Shown here: piece after piece, positions 52,634 to 60,867 of the stretch | Numbering within the stretch: the stretch's first letter is position 1 | Layout of the letters: each line of letters starts with the position of its first letter | Assembly (NCBI RefSeq): GCF_039778605.1 | Contig: NZ_CP156060.1 | Location: forward strand, 2,728,001 to 2,792,000 | Source: Flavobacterium sp. WV_118_3 | GTDB taxonomy: Bacteria; Bacteroidota; Bacteroidia; Flavobacteriales; Flavobacteriaceae | Direction: 5' to 3' | DNA: 64,000 nt | Position numbers and translations under genes: made by a program | The notes under the pieces: model-generated | The model's input: only the letters and a program-made list of their open reading frames with translations | What the model was told of the DNA's origin: nothing | Database searches by the model: none

Positions 52634-53773
52634 TTAGTTTTTCACTACTTTTTCTACAAACACCCCTTCGTTGGTTTCGATTTCTACAAAATAGATTCCC
52701 GGCTTTAAATGACTCATATTGATGGATTGCTTTCCTTTTCCGTTACGAAACGCTTTGGTTTCGTATACAAAACCGCTTGGATCGATCACTTTAGCACTAC
52801 GAATCTCTTTCCCTTCGGCTGGTGCTATATTCAAATCGCTGTTGGTTGGGTTTGGATATACGTTGTATTTTTTAACATCTGCAAGCTCAGCCGTCATGTC
52901 TTCAGCTACGTTACGTCCAAATACCGGATCTCCAGGTACAGGTTCAAGTTTGTTTAGACATGATCGAAATGTTTTCGCCCAACTGTAATCCGTCCAACCA
53001 ATTTCACCACTATTCACAACATAGCTAATTGCCGTTCCCGACATACTTGTTGTTTTATATACCAGCTTAATTGTATAGGTTGTACCAGCGGCACAATCGT
53101 AAAAACTAGCTGTAGGATTAATAGTAGCCGTAGCTGCTCCGGAAGCATTCAACAAGGTCACTTTATAATCGGCAGTAGGACAAGTCCCCAAAGCATTTGT
53201 TACTCTTAAATATAATTTACCGGCATTTGCATAATTTCCTGTTACATTAAATCCGATATAACCATTATACAGTGGCGGATTACTATTAGGCGTAAGCTTA
53301 CAATATGGCGCAAAACTTAAGCTAACAGACGGTGCTGTTTCTCGCGTCACTATAATTTTGATATTAAATGTTGTTATTACCGGATCCGGCAAACTCGACC
53401 CATCTTCACAGTACCCGGTTACCGTATAACTATTTACTCCAACTCCCAATGTCCCCGGAATTGTTATTATATTGCTTCCAGATGATGAGTTTACTGCACC
53501 TAATGCATTGCTTAAAAATAACTTTTTTGTATAATTTGTCGGACAAGAATACGGAACGGTTATATTAAACGTCCCCGTTAATTGGTTGGCAAAATACGGT
53601 ATGGTTACATTATACATATACGTCACCGGACTTCCAGAAGTTGTTGGAGCCGGCATACTTAATGCATTTGTAGTCCCTAAAGTCAAAGTTTGCCCATTTA
53701 CCGACAAGGTTGTTAGTAAAAACAATCCGCACACAATCGCAGCTCTTTTTACCTCGAAAATAATTTTTTTCAT
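52634..53773 (-). CDS. Type IX secretion cargo protein with type A sorting domain (copy A)
   Basis: The 379-residue protein has a signal peptide (to about NGQ28), a beta-rich Thr/Ser/Asn body without known motifs, and a C-terminal type A sorting domain. The sorting domain starts VYPNPTNSDLNIAPAEGKE near residue 305 and ends with GIYFVEIETNEGVFVEKVVKN. The domain directs export through the type IX system and attachment at the surface. Its upstream region is duplicated before copy B, with the same -7 box and repeats, so both are probably controlled together. Confidence 0.9.
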   Translation of the reverse strand: MKKIIFEVKRAAIVCGLFLLTTLSVNGQTLTLGTTNALSMPAPTTSGSPVTYMYNVTIPYFANQLTGTFNITVPYSCPTNYTKKLFLSNALGAVNSSSGSNIITIPGTLGVGVNSYTVTGYCEDGSSLPDPVITTFNIKIIVTRETAPSVSLSFAPYCKLTPNSNPPLYNGYIGFNVTGNYANAGKLYLRVTNALGTCPTADYKVTLLNASGAATATINPTASFYDCAAGTTYTIKLVYKTTSMSGTAISYVVNSGEIGWTDYSWAKTFRSCLNKLEPVPGDPVFGRNVAEDMTAELADVKKYNVYPNPTNSDLNIAPAEGKEIRSAKVIDPSGFVYETKAFRNGKGKQSINMSHLKPGIYFVEIETNEGVFVEKVVKN

Positions 53774-53798
53774 GTTTTTAGTTTTAAAAGTTGATGGT

Positions 53799-53937
53799 AC
53801 AAAACTATTCGCATCATGTACTAAAACACCCGTAAAATAGCAGTTTGTGACGAATACTATACTAAATAGTGACGAAATTATCTTTCGATATTTATCTATT
53901 TTACAAACACCTTTTATTTTGGGACGATCTTTTTTAC
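53799..53937 (-). promoter_or_regulatory. Regulated promoter of cargo gene A
   Basis: On the minus strand TAGTTTTG (53800-53807) is an exact -7 box without a recognisable -33 box, as expected for an activated promoter. Upstream lie the direct repeats 53847-53854 and 53869-53876. The whole region can be aligned by eye with 55283-55419 before cargo gene B. Confidence 0.65.
53847..53876. promoter_or_regulatory. Direct repeat pair, candidate LytTR site (cargo gene A)
   Basis: GTGACGAA occurs at 53847-53854 and 53869-53876, exactly 22 bases apart, two turns of the helix. A weaker third copy (GGGACGAT) lies at 53921-53928, 52 bases further on. LytTR regulators bind pairs of short direct repeats about 21-22 bases apart. 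The near repeat starts 47 bases from the -7 box. Confidence 0.6.
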
Positions 53938-54010
53938 TCTCTTTTAGTTTGAAAAATAGCTTGATCGCATTCGATCCTAAATCACTCCAAACGCAACCTC
54001 CAAAAACAAC

Positions 54011-54046
54011 AAAACCCGTCAGATTTGATTAAATCCGACAGGTTTT
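54011..54046 (-). terminator. Terminator of the second T9SS cargo gene
   Basis: On the minus strand a 16-base stem forms (54011-54026 with 54031-54046) with two G-U pairs and a 4-base loop, 18 bases after the stop at 54065. The two mismatches of the plus strand are pairs only on the minus strand, which shows its direction. Confidence 0.75.
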
Positions 54047-54064
54047 ATTTGAGTTACTAATTTA

Positions 54065-55258
54065 TTATTCTTTTATGATTTTATGTCTTTCCACTCCTTT
54101 TTCGGTAGTGATTTCAATAACATATAACCCTTGTTTAAGACCGGTAAGGTCTACTTGCTGAAGATCGCCTTTTTTGTTTTGTTCTGTTTTTACGATCGTA
54201 TTGCTTAAATTATAAACCGTATATCCGGATACTTTTTCTTTGGTGTTGATACTAACAACATCTTTCACCGGATTAGGGAATAACTTCACACCAGATGTAT
54301 TTTCTTCCGTTAAAAATTCTCCTATTTCTTTTGAATCAGATACATCTACAACCGAAGCGGTTCTACAACCCATATCGAAACGAACTAAAACCATTTTACA
54401 GGTCCATTCCGGTTCGCCCACACAGATCTGGAGACGATAATAACGGTCTTGCCCGGCTAAAGATGGTGGGCTTTGAAGCAATCCTCCTTTTAAAACCGCT
54501 AACGATGGGCTCGCCGTAACCTGAGCTGGTGTTGGTGCTGTAAAATAATGCTTATTATTAAGCATTTTGTCCTGAACCACGATATTATCCGGAGCCTGAC
54601 CAGCAAACCATCCGCCCCATTCTAAATTTCCGGTACTTTCCCACCAACGATTGGATTCGGCTACCGCCATAAAATAGTCGGATTCATTACTAGTTAGATC
54701 GGCATCCATAACTAATGCTTGTGAATAACATGGAGATAACGGGGATGCATCCGCCGGAATAGTCATCCCATTTACGGTAAAGTTCGGCACTGCTTTTGGT
54801 TTTACCTGAACCGTTCCGATATTGGTATATTTTTCTTCGTTTGCCATAGTAGCACAAGTTGTACCAGATGAACCCGTAGGATTGAAAACAATTTTTACTC
54901 TGTATTCGTATTTAGTCGCATGAGCTTGATAAATCATACATGTCCCGGAATACGACTCGACAGTTCCAAGGTTTGGAAACGGAGTATTGGGCGTTACACT
55001 TCCCCAGGTTCCCGATGTGCCGTTTGTAATATTTCTGCGCTCTAATGAAAGAGAATAGCTTCCCGCACAAAATGTATTGGAATAAGACGAAACCGAAATT
55101 CGTACTTCATAGCTAGCCGGATAAAGCGTACTATTCGGATAAACCGTTATGTTCGCACCCAACGCCGGAGAAAATTGCAGGTTTCCTGTTAACGCCGCAA
55201 AGAGATTTGTACTCATAAAGAGTAGAAATGCACAAAAAAGTAATGCTGTTTTTTTCAT
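54065..55258 (-). CDS. Type IX secretion cargo protein with type A sorting domain (copy B)
   Basis: The 397-residue protein has a signal peptide (to about LFAAL), a Thr/Ser-rich body with paired Cys residues, and a type A sorting domain starting LFPNPVKDVVSINTKEK near residue 328 and ending GLYVIEITTEKGVERHKIIKE. The body differs from copy A (little sequence likeness by eye), so the two share control and export but perhaps not function. It lies just upstream of copy A and downstream of the LytTR regulator gene. Confidence 0.9.
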   Translation of the reverse strand: MKKTALLFCAFLLFMSTNLFAALTGNLQFSPALGANITVYPNSTLYPASYEVRISVSSYSNTFCAGSYSLSLERRNITNGTSGTWGSVTPNTPFPNLGTVESYSGTCMIYQAHATKYEYRVKIVFNPTGSSGTTCATMANEEKYTNIGTVQVKPKAVPNFTVNGMTIPADASPLSPCYSQALVMDADLTSNESDYFMAVAESNRWWESTGNLEWGGWFAGQAPDNIVVQDKMLNNKHYFTAPTPAQVTASPSLAVLKGGLLQSPPSLAGQDRYYRLQICVGEPEWTCKMVLVRFDMGCRTASVVDVSDSKEIGEFLTEENTSGVKLFPNPVKDVVSINTKEKVSGYTVYNLSNTIVKTEQNKKGDLQQVDLTGLKQGLYVIEITTEKGVERHKIIKE

Positions 55259-55282
55259 AAAAAAGTTTTAGAGGTTATTACC

Positions 55283-55419
55283 ACAAAACTATTCGCAACA
55301 ACAGCAAAAACAGTTGAAAAATCGCAATTTGTGATGAACAGTGTTTCAAATAGTGACAAAACAACCTTTTGATATTAACCCGTTTTACCAACACCTTTTA
55401 TTTTGTGATGGCTTTTTTA
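55283..55419 (-). promoter_or_regulatory. Regulated promoter of cargo gene B
   Basis: The minus strand carries the same -7 box TAGTTTTG (55284-55291), at 25 bases from the start codon against 26 in copy A, followed upstream by the same direct repeat layout. Confidence 0.65.
55331..55360. promoter_or_regulatory. Direct repeat pair, candidate LytTR site (cargo gene B)
   Basis: GTGATGAA (55331-55338) and GTGACAAA (55353-55360) lie 22 bases apart, with a third variant (GTGATGGC) at 55405, again 52 bases further. Distance from the -7 box to the near repeat is 47 bases, as in copy A. Confidence 0.6.
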
Positions 55420-55440
55420 CCCTATATTAAATCCTTTGTC

Positions 55441-58005
55441 TTAAAAGACGATTTTATCCAGTTCTTCGACATAGGTTTCGCCTACCGGTATCTCCTGTTT
55501 TTTGATCAATACCATTTTTTTGGTTTTCTGTTCCACTTTGTCAATGCGTATGATATACGAACGATGTACCCGTAAAAATTCTAACGGATCAGGTACCTTA
55601 CTGATAAAATCGCCTATTTTACATCGCATGACGTATACTTTTTCTTCGGTCACAATATCCATGTAGTTTCCGGAGGATTTGACATACAGAATGGTGTTGG
55701 TCGGAATCCGTATTTCCTTACCTTGTTCTTTAAATACAAAATACTTTTCTTTCTTTTTGATTTTCCGCACCCATAATCGCAGTAATTCCCGGATAATATC
55801 TTTATTGTACGTTAGTACCCGAATTCTGAAAAAGAGATAAATTAAGGCTCCCAATGCAGCTATTACGATAATAATAAACCACCAGGTTGTCCAAAATGGG
55901 TTGCGAATTGTGATGGGAAGACGGATCTTTTCATCTGAAAAAAGACGGTTGTCTTCCAAAACCTGTACTTGTAATTCATAATGTCCCGGCGGGATAAATT
56001 CGTAGGCAATTTTGCGATCGCTGGTGTAATTCCAATTCTCGTGTAGTCCTTTTAATTTATAGCGATAGACCTGTTCTTTTCGACCATAGGCAACCGATTC
56101 AACCCAAAAATCGAGCTGGTTTTTATCATACGACAGGGACAATTGTTTTGCCGGTTTATCCAGAATCGTACTATTAACCGCTATTGCATTTAATCGCAGA
56201 AAGTATTTCCGCTTATTAAAAATTGCTTCAAAATTGTTTTTCGCGATACTACACAAACCATTGGCCGTAGCTACATATATGGTATCGTTTACAATTTCTA
56301 CATCCCGAATCTGATTTTCTGACAAACCATCGGATGTTGTAATATAACGTACCTTAAACGTACCGTCTTTGTCAAATGTAATTCTGTTGAGTCCATAGTT
56401 TGTACAAGCCCAAATGGTATTTTTATCTTCTACATATACTTCTGTCACCAAATCGTCCGACAATCCCTTTGATTTGTCAATATTCATGGTCGCACCCGTA
56501 TGCGGATTGTAAACCACCACTCCGACACCTAAGCTGGCGAGATAAAAAACTTTTCGTTCCGGTTCATAATCCATATCATCAAATCGGTAATTGAGCAAAC
56601 GCTTTTTTATCGTAACATACTTTTCACCTCCATTACTCACTTTGATGCCTTTCATCGAAGCGCAATAATAGTTACCGTCATGCTCCGAAACATCGTGTAT
56701 ACGGAACATTAGGGTGTCTATTTTCCGAACCTTTGCTTCCTCAATTACATTGAGAATACCAAAACGCGAGATAATCGGTACCGGAGTATCGTCCGATGCT
56801 TTTAAAACGCCTCCAAGACAAATCATTTGTTTTCCGGTATCGGTATAAAGCATCCCATCAACCATATAATAGGTGCATTTTTCTGCTTTATAATATTGTA
56901 CAATTGCCGGTTTGTTTGTCAATCCGCGATACAACAATACTAATGCACCTTTTTGGGTTCTTTTATAAACATCGCCATTATAGCACCCTAAAAACAACTC
57001 CCCTTCCGCATTACGGGTTAACGAGTAAATGTAGGTTCCTTTTAGTATATTTTTAGCTATTTTTTCTTCCTGTTCGTAAAAAACGCCTCCATTAACCGTT
57101 GAAAACCATCGCGAATTGAAATTATCTTTAAAAATCCGGGAAACAGAATGTCCATTGAGACTTCTTTTTACGACTTTTCCGTTTGTATCGTATACAAATA
57201 TCCCTTTCCCTCTATAACTAATCCAAAAATGATCCGCATCGTATTCGCCACTTTCCAATGGCTCGGAATTTTTACCTGAAATGAGAAGCGGATTTCCTTT
57301 TTTTCGAAAAATCCATACCTTTCCTTCCGTATAAACTACCTTAATGTCCTTAAAGCTAAAAAATCTTTTTATGGATTCATTTATTCTGGCATAGGGCGTA
57401 AACTCCGATTTTCGCTCTGAAAAATATTCGATTCCTTGTTTTTTATTAATCTTTTTATAGTGAAAATACCGCGGCTCTTCTGTTGGTAATTTTATTTCAG
57501 AAATACACGTAAGCGTTCCTTTTGCATCGATTTTAAGATAAAAACCGGAAGTCGTAAAAAAATGTAAGGCATTTTGAGCATCAACTGCTAATGAAATGAT
57601 TAAAAATCCGGACAGATTTCTTTCTTTAAAAAAATTTTCGATAACGTTATTATACCGATAGGGTATAAATTTTTCGGATCCGTTTTCAAAATAGAATAGT
57701 TTACCGTTAAAGGTAGTACACCATATCTGATCGTTTTCCTGAGGAAAGAAATCGAAAACGGTAATATCGGTTAGTCCGTCTTTGGGTTCGAATTTTTTAA
57801 ATTTTGATCCATTGTAATTTGCCAATCCCCGATCGGTAGCAAACCACATCACTCCGTTTTTGTCCTGAAAAATATCGTAGACCTCATTACTGGGCAGTCC
57901 ATTTTTCTGTTTAAAGTTTTTTAAAGTGACATTTTGTGCCATTACATTCATGTAAGGCAATAGAAATACTAACAGGATTAACCTGCAAACGGGTTTTAGG
58001 GGCAT
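55441..58005 (-). CDS. Membrane-bound propeller sensor with LytTR DNA-binding domain
   Basis: The 854-residue protein joins sensing and DNA binding in one chain. After a signal peptide, a large periplasmic region has propeller repeats with the two-component regulator pattern (MWFATDRGLANYNG, IWCTTFNGKLFYFENG, RWFSTVNGGVFYEQE, IWACTNYGLNRITF). A Y_Y_Y-type domain follows (LHENWNYTSDRKIAYEFIPPGHYELQV), then a membrane helix near 715-737. The cytoplasmic LytTR domain covers about the last 100 residues (KEIRIPTNTILYVKSSGNYM, VHRSYIIRIDKVE). No kinase domain is present, so it acts as a one-component sensor. The two cargo genes beside it are its likely targets. Confidence 0.88.
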   Translation of the reverse strand: MPLKPVCRLILLVFLLPYMNVMAQNVTLKNFKQKNGLPSNEVYDIFQDKNGVMWFATDRGLANYNGSKFKKFEPKDGLTDITVFDFFPQENDQIWCTTFNGKLFYFENGSEKFIPYRYNNVIENFFKERNLSGFLIISLAVDAQNALHFFTTSGFYLKIDAKGTLTCISEIKLPTEEPRYFHYKKINKKQGIEYFSERKSEFTPYARINESIKRFFSFKDIKVVYTEGKVWIFRKKGNPLLISGKNSEPLESGEYDADHFWISYRGKGIFVYDTNGKVVKRSLNGHSVSRIFKDNFNSRWFSTVNGGVFYEQEEKIAKNILKGTYIYSLTRNAEGELFLGCYNGDVYKRTQKGALVLLYRGLTNKPAIVQYYKAEKCTYYMVDGMLYTDTGKQMICLGGVLKASDDTPVPIISRFGILNVIEEAKVRKIDTLMFRIHDVSEHDGNYYCASMKGIKVSNGGEKYVTIKKRLLNYRFDDMDYEPERKVFYLASLGVGVVVYNPHTGATMNIDKSKGLSDDLVTEVYVEDKNTIWACTNYGLNRITFDKDGTFKVRYITTSDGLSENQIRDVEIVNDTIYVATANGLCSIAKNNFEAIFNKRKYFLRLNAIAVNSTILDKPAKQLSLSYDKNQLDFWVESVAYGRKEQVYRYKLKGLHENWNYTSDRKIAYEFIPPGHYELQVQVLEDNRLFSDEKIRLPITIRNPFWTTWWFIIIVIAALGALIYLFFRIRVLTYNKDIIRELLRLWVRKIKKKEKYFVFKEQGKEIRIPTNTILYVKSSGNYMDIVTEEKVYVMRCKIGDFISKVPDPLEFLRVHRSYIIRIDKVEQKTKKMVLIKKQEIPVGETYVEELDKIVF

Positions 58006-58017
58006 AAACTTTTATTC

Positions 58018-58036
58018 TAACACATCTTGTGTGTTA
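58018..58036. promoter_or_regulatory. Inverted repeat before the LytTR sensor gene
   Basis: TAACACA (58018-58024) and TGTGTTA (58030-58036) form a perfect 7-base inverted repeat with a 5-base spacer, 13 bases before the start of the sensor gene. It may be an operator or a small terminator for the upstream flavoprotein gene; no U run supports the latter. Confidence 0.4.
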
Positions 58037-58075
58037 AAAATAAAAATAATTCTCACAATTTTGATTATTAAAATG

Positions 58076-59290
58076 TCAATTTGAGAAGTTTTTAGCCACA
58101 AGAAATCCTCCAGTCCATGCATTTTGAAAATTAAAGCCACCTGTAATCGCATCAATGTCCAGAATTTCTCCCGCAAAATACAAATCCGGTACGATTTTAC
58201 TTTCCATCGTTTTAAAATTGATCTCTTTTAAATCGATTCCTCCGGCGGTCACAAACTCTTCTTTAAAGGTGCTCTTTCCGTTTACCGGATACGAGCCGTT
58301 TACCAATTGTGTGGCGAGATCATCCAATTGTTTACGGGACAAATCGGCCCATTTGGTTTCCGCCGAAATCCCGGAAGCCAGTACCAAACTTTCCCATAAT
58401 CGGTTCGGGAAATCAAATGGTGATTTTTTTACGATTCCTTTTTTGGCGTGTTCCTTTTTAAGTTCGCGAAGTAATTCGGCCGTTTCCTCAAAATCGAGGT
58501 CATTTAACCAATTTACCTGTAGTACAAACTGGTAATTTTTAGCAAACAATTCCCGAGCACCCCAAGCGGAAAGCCTTAAAATTCCAGGGCCACTCATTCC
58601 CCAATGGGTGATCAATAACGGACCGGAAGCCTGTAGTCGACTGTCTTTTACTTTTACGGTAGCCTGAGCCGAAACGCCCATTAAATCCTTAATTCTAGGA
58701 TCTTTAATATTAAAGGTAAAAAGAGATGGTACCGGTGGTACAATGGAATGCCCTAAGGTTTGCATCATTTCCCACATTTTCGGATTGCTACCCGTAGCCA
58801 TCACTATTTTTGAAGTTTTAAAGGTCTCCTGTGTCGTCTCTACTTTCCAATAGTCTTCACCCCGAAAAAGCGATTGTACACTTTGTCCGGTTAGCACATC
58901 AATTCCCAGTTTTTTAACCGCCAGTTGAAAACAATCGATTATGGTTTGCGAACTATCGGTGACCGGAAACATTCTTCCATCGTCTTCAATTTTTAATTCT
59001 ACTCCATGGCGTTCAAACCATTCGATCGTATCACCCGAGCAAAACTGGTGAAAAGGGCCTTTTAGTTCTTTTTCGCCTCTTGGATAAAATTTAACCAGTT
59101 CATTCGGAATAAAACAGGCGTGCGTTACATTACATCGTCCCCCCCCGGAAACACGCACTTTGGAAAGCACTTCTTTACCACGCTCGAGAATGGCTATTTT
59201 TAGTTTCGAATTGCTTTCGGCAATGTTGATAGCCGTAAAAAAACCGGCCGCTCCACCACCTATAATGATAACATCGTAGTTTGCATTCAT
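58076..59290 (-). CDS. BaiN/HI0933-type FAD-dependent oxidoreductase
   Basis: The 404-residue flavoprotein starts YDVIIIGGGAAGFFTAINIAE and contains the family's VRVSGGGRCNVTHAC near residue 50, plus GGFNFQNAWTGGFLVAKN at the C-terminus, closing the FAD site. Relatives reduce double bonds in steroid-like compounds or tRNA-related substrates; the substrate here is unknown. A run of eight C (59139-59146) lies in the GGG codons of the conserved motif. Its stop is followed by the LytTR gene promoter, and its start overlaps the GDPD gene by four bases. Confidence 0.9.
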   Translation of the reverse strand: MNANYDVIIIGGGAAGFFTAINIAESNSKLKIAILERGKEVLSKVRVSGGGRCNVTHACFIPNELVKFYPRGEKELKGPFHQFCSGDTIEWFERHGVELKIEDDGRMFPVTDSSQTIIDCFQLAVKKLGIDVLTGQSVQSLFRGEDYWKVETTQETFKTSKIVMATGSNPKMWEMMQTLGHSIVPPVPSLFTFNIKDPRIKDLMGVSAQATVKVKDSRLQASGPLLITHWGMSGPGILRLSAWGARELFAKNYQFVLQVNWLNDLDFEETAELLRELKKEHAKKGIVKKSPFDFPNRLWESLVLASGISAETKWADLSRKQLDDLATQLVNGSYPVNGKSTFKEEFVTAGGIDLKEINFKTMESKIVPDLYFAGEILDIDAITGGFNFQNAWTGGFLVAKNFSN

Positions 59291-59967
59291 AATCTGTTCG
59301 GATAATCGGAAATGATACCGGTAATACCCAATGCTTTTACACGGCGGATATCATCTTCTTCATTAACAGTCCAGGTAAAAATTGCATATCCTTTTGCTTG
59401 CGCTTCTTTGCAATTATCTTCGGTTAGCAATGAAAAATGCGGGTGAATCGCCTGGGCCGATAATTGATCAGCCCAATGGATCGCTTGTTCTACACTGGCC
59501 TGAGTGAGTACTCCGATTGGAATTTCAGGGTTTATTTTTTTAATTCTTTTTAATTCTTCTTTCTGGAAACTGGAAACTACAAAATCGGCATACTCCCAGC
59601 CTTTTTCATTAACATATCGCTCAATTAGTCCAGCGACAGGTTCTGCTGTTCCGTGTCCTTTTAATTCCACATTAATCCAACATTTTCCAGCTATTAAATC
59701 CAATACTTCTTCTAATAAAGGAATCGTGTACAATGCTTCAATCTTGAACTTTTTTAATTCTGAAAGGGATAACTGATGTACTTCTCCGAAACCATCGGTC
59801 GTACGGTCTACCGTAAAATCATGGATTACCACAATTTCTCCGGTAGCACAAACATGCACATCCAATTCGATCGCATTGGCACCCAAATCCAGTGCTTTAC
59901 TAAAGGATTCCAACGTGTTTTCCGCCAGAAAACCTTTAGCGCCTCTATGCCCAATTTTATGAATCAT
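59287..59967 (-). CDS. Glycerophosphodiester phosphodiesterase
   Basis: The 226-residue enzyme hydrolyses glycerophosphodiesters to glycerol-3-phosphate and an alcohol. The TIM-barrel family's catalytic residues are visible: GHRGAKGFLAENTLESF (His-Arg and Glu-Asn), ELDVHVCATGEIVVIHDFTVDRTTDG (Glu, Asp, His) and the late WTVNEEDDIRR. No signal peptide, so it is cytoplasmic. A -7 box lies 27 bases before the ATG. It is followed by a four-base overlap with the BaiN-type gene. Confidence 0.94.
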   Translation of the reverse strand: MIHKIGHRGAKGFLAENTLESFSKALDLGANAIELDVHVCATGEIVVIHDFTVDRTTDGFGEVHQLSLSELKKFKIEALYTIPLLEEVLDLIAGKCWINVELKGHGTAEPVAGLIERYVNEKGWEYADFVVSSFQKEELKRIKKINPEIPIGVLTQASVEQAIHWADQLSAQAIHPHFSLLTEDNCKEAQAKGYAIFTWTVNEEDDIRRVKALGITGIISDYPNRL

Positions 59968-59994
59968 TTCCGGTTCCGATTAGATTTAATCCTG

Positions 59995-60002
59995 CAAAGA
60001 TA
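59995..60002 (-). promoter_or_regulatory. -7 box of the GDPD operon
   Basis: CAAAGATA on the plus strand reads TATCTTTG on the minus strand, an exact TAnnTTTG, 27 bases before the GDPD start at 59967. Confidence 0.55.
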
Positions 60003-60060
60003 TAATAGAATTGCCTTTTAACCCGTTACTTTTATAGTATGAACCTTTGATTTTGATTTT

Positions 60061-60498
60061 ATGAGAACGATAGCCCTATTTCTTTTTGCTTTATTATTTA
60101 CAATGTGCAGTACTTCCAATGTGCAGTATCGCGACGATTTCCGCTCGGTTTCCGAGAGTCAGAAAAAGCAATTTCTGTCTGATATGAATGCCAATGGTGA
60201 AAACTTTTCGGTTCTTATTCTTACCAAAGGCTTTAAAGGTGAACTGGTTACTATCTCGAACGAGAAAAAGACGCTATATAAAGGAACCACCATCACCAAT
60301 CTGGGAAATGGAATCGCACATTCGTTGCGAATCGACAATACACTTCCAACAACAATTACCGATAAAATAAGCAATAAAGAAGTGATAATTGAACCAAAAA
60401 AAGCACAACAGTACAAATTTATTTATGTGATGAAGGACAATGCGGAAACCAAAAATCCGTATAAAATTACCTATAGTAATACGTTACGACCGATGTAA
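60061..60498 (+). CDS. Small unknown lipoprotein
   Basis: The 145-residue protein starts with a lipoprotein signal (MRTIALFLFALLFTMC, lipobox FTMC at 16). The rest is a single small beta-rich domain with recognisable segments KGELVTISNEKKTLYKGTTITN and NKEVIIEPKKAQQYKFIYVMK. No enzyme residues stand out. It is alone on the plus strand between GDPD and tRNA-Leu; a homologous family probably exists in flavobacteria, but I cannot name it. Confidence 0.78.
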   Translation: MRTIALFLFALLFTMCSTSNVQYRDDFRSVSESQKKQFLSDMNANGENFSVLILTKGFKGELVTISNEKKTLYKGTTITNLGNGIAHSLRIDNTLPTTITDKISNKEVIIEPKKAQQYKFIYVMKDNAETKNPYKITYSNTLRPM

Positions 60499-60615
60499 AG
60501 GATTACAGCTATTTATCACAACTCGAAACGGAACCAAATAAAAGCAAGGCAAAAAAAAACCTAAAACACACATTTTCAACAGACATCACCTGTCAAGTCG
60601 TTAGTTTTTTTGCAT

Positions 60616-60646
60616 AAAAAAAGCCTCTGATAAATCAGAGGCTTTT
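60616..60646 (-). terminator. Terminator of tRNA-Leu
   Basis: AAAAGCCTCTGA pairs perfectly with TCAGAGGCTTTT across a TAAA loop. On the minus strand a seven-base T run follows, immediately after the tRNA. Confidence 0.85.
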
Positions 60647-60647
60647 G

Positions 60648-60728
60648 TGCGGGTGATAGGACTCGAACCTACACACCGAAGGCACCAGATCCTAAGTCTG
60701 GCGTGTCTACCAATTTCACCACACCCGC
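60648..60728 (-). tRNA. tRNA-Leu (TAG)
   Basis: On the minus strand the acceptor GCGGGTG pairs with CACCCGC and the anticodon stem CCAGA/TCTGG encloses CTTAGGA, giving anticodon TAG. The long variable arm (TGCCTTCGGTGTG) is the class II feature of leucine tRNA. The discriminator is A; CCA is not encoded. Confidence 0.95.
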
Positions 60729-60770
60729 AGGACAACTTCGTAAAGCGCAATTGCTTTGTTATTGTGGGTG

Positions 60771-60778
60771 CAAATATA
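60771..60778 (-). promoter_or_regulatory. -7 box of tRNA-Leu
   Basis: CAAATATA on the plus strand reads TATATTTG on the minus strand, the same -7 box as the tRNA-Phe promoters, 42 bases before the tRNA. Confidence 0.55.
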
Positions 60779-60835
60779 CGCATTACTTCTTACCATCCAA
60801 GAAAAAAATGAAAAAATTTTTGATAGTTTTTTTTG

Positions 60836-60843
60836 TACATTTG
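60836..60843 (+). promoter_or_regulatory. -7 box of the dipeptidase gene
   Basis: TACATTTG is an exact TAnnTTTG, 24 bases before the ATG at 60868. Confidence 0.55.
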
Positions 60844-60867
60844 GCTTTCATCATATTAGCATTATAA

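Noticed and set aside
53774..54064. Small gene in the 291-base gap between the two cargo genes
   Set aside because: The 61-codon plus-strand frame at 53847-54032 lies on the regulatory repeats and terminator and shows no protein features; the gap is explained by promoter and terminator.
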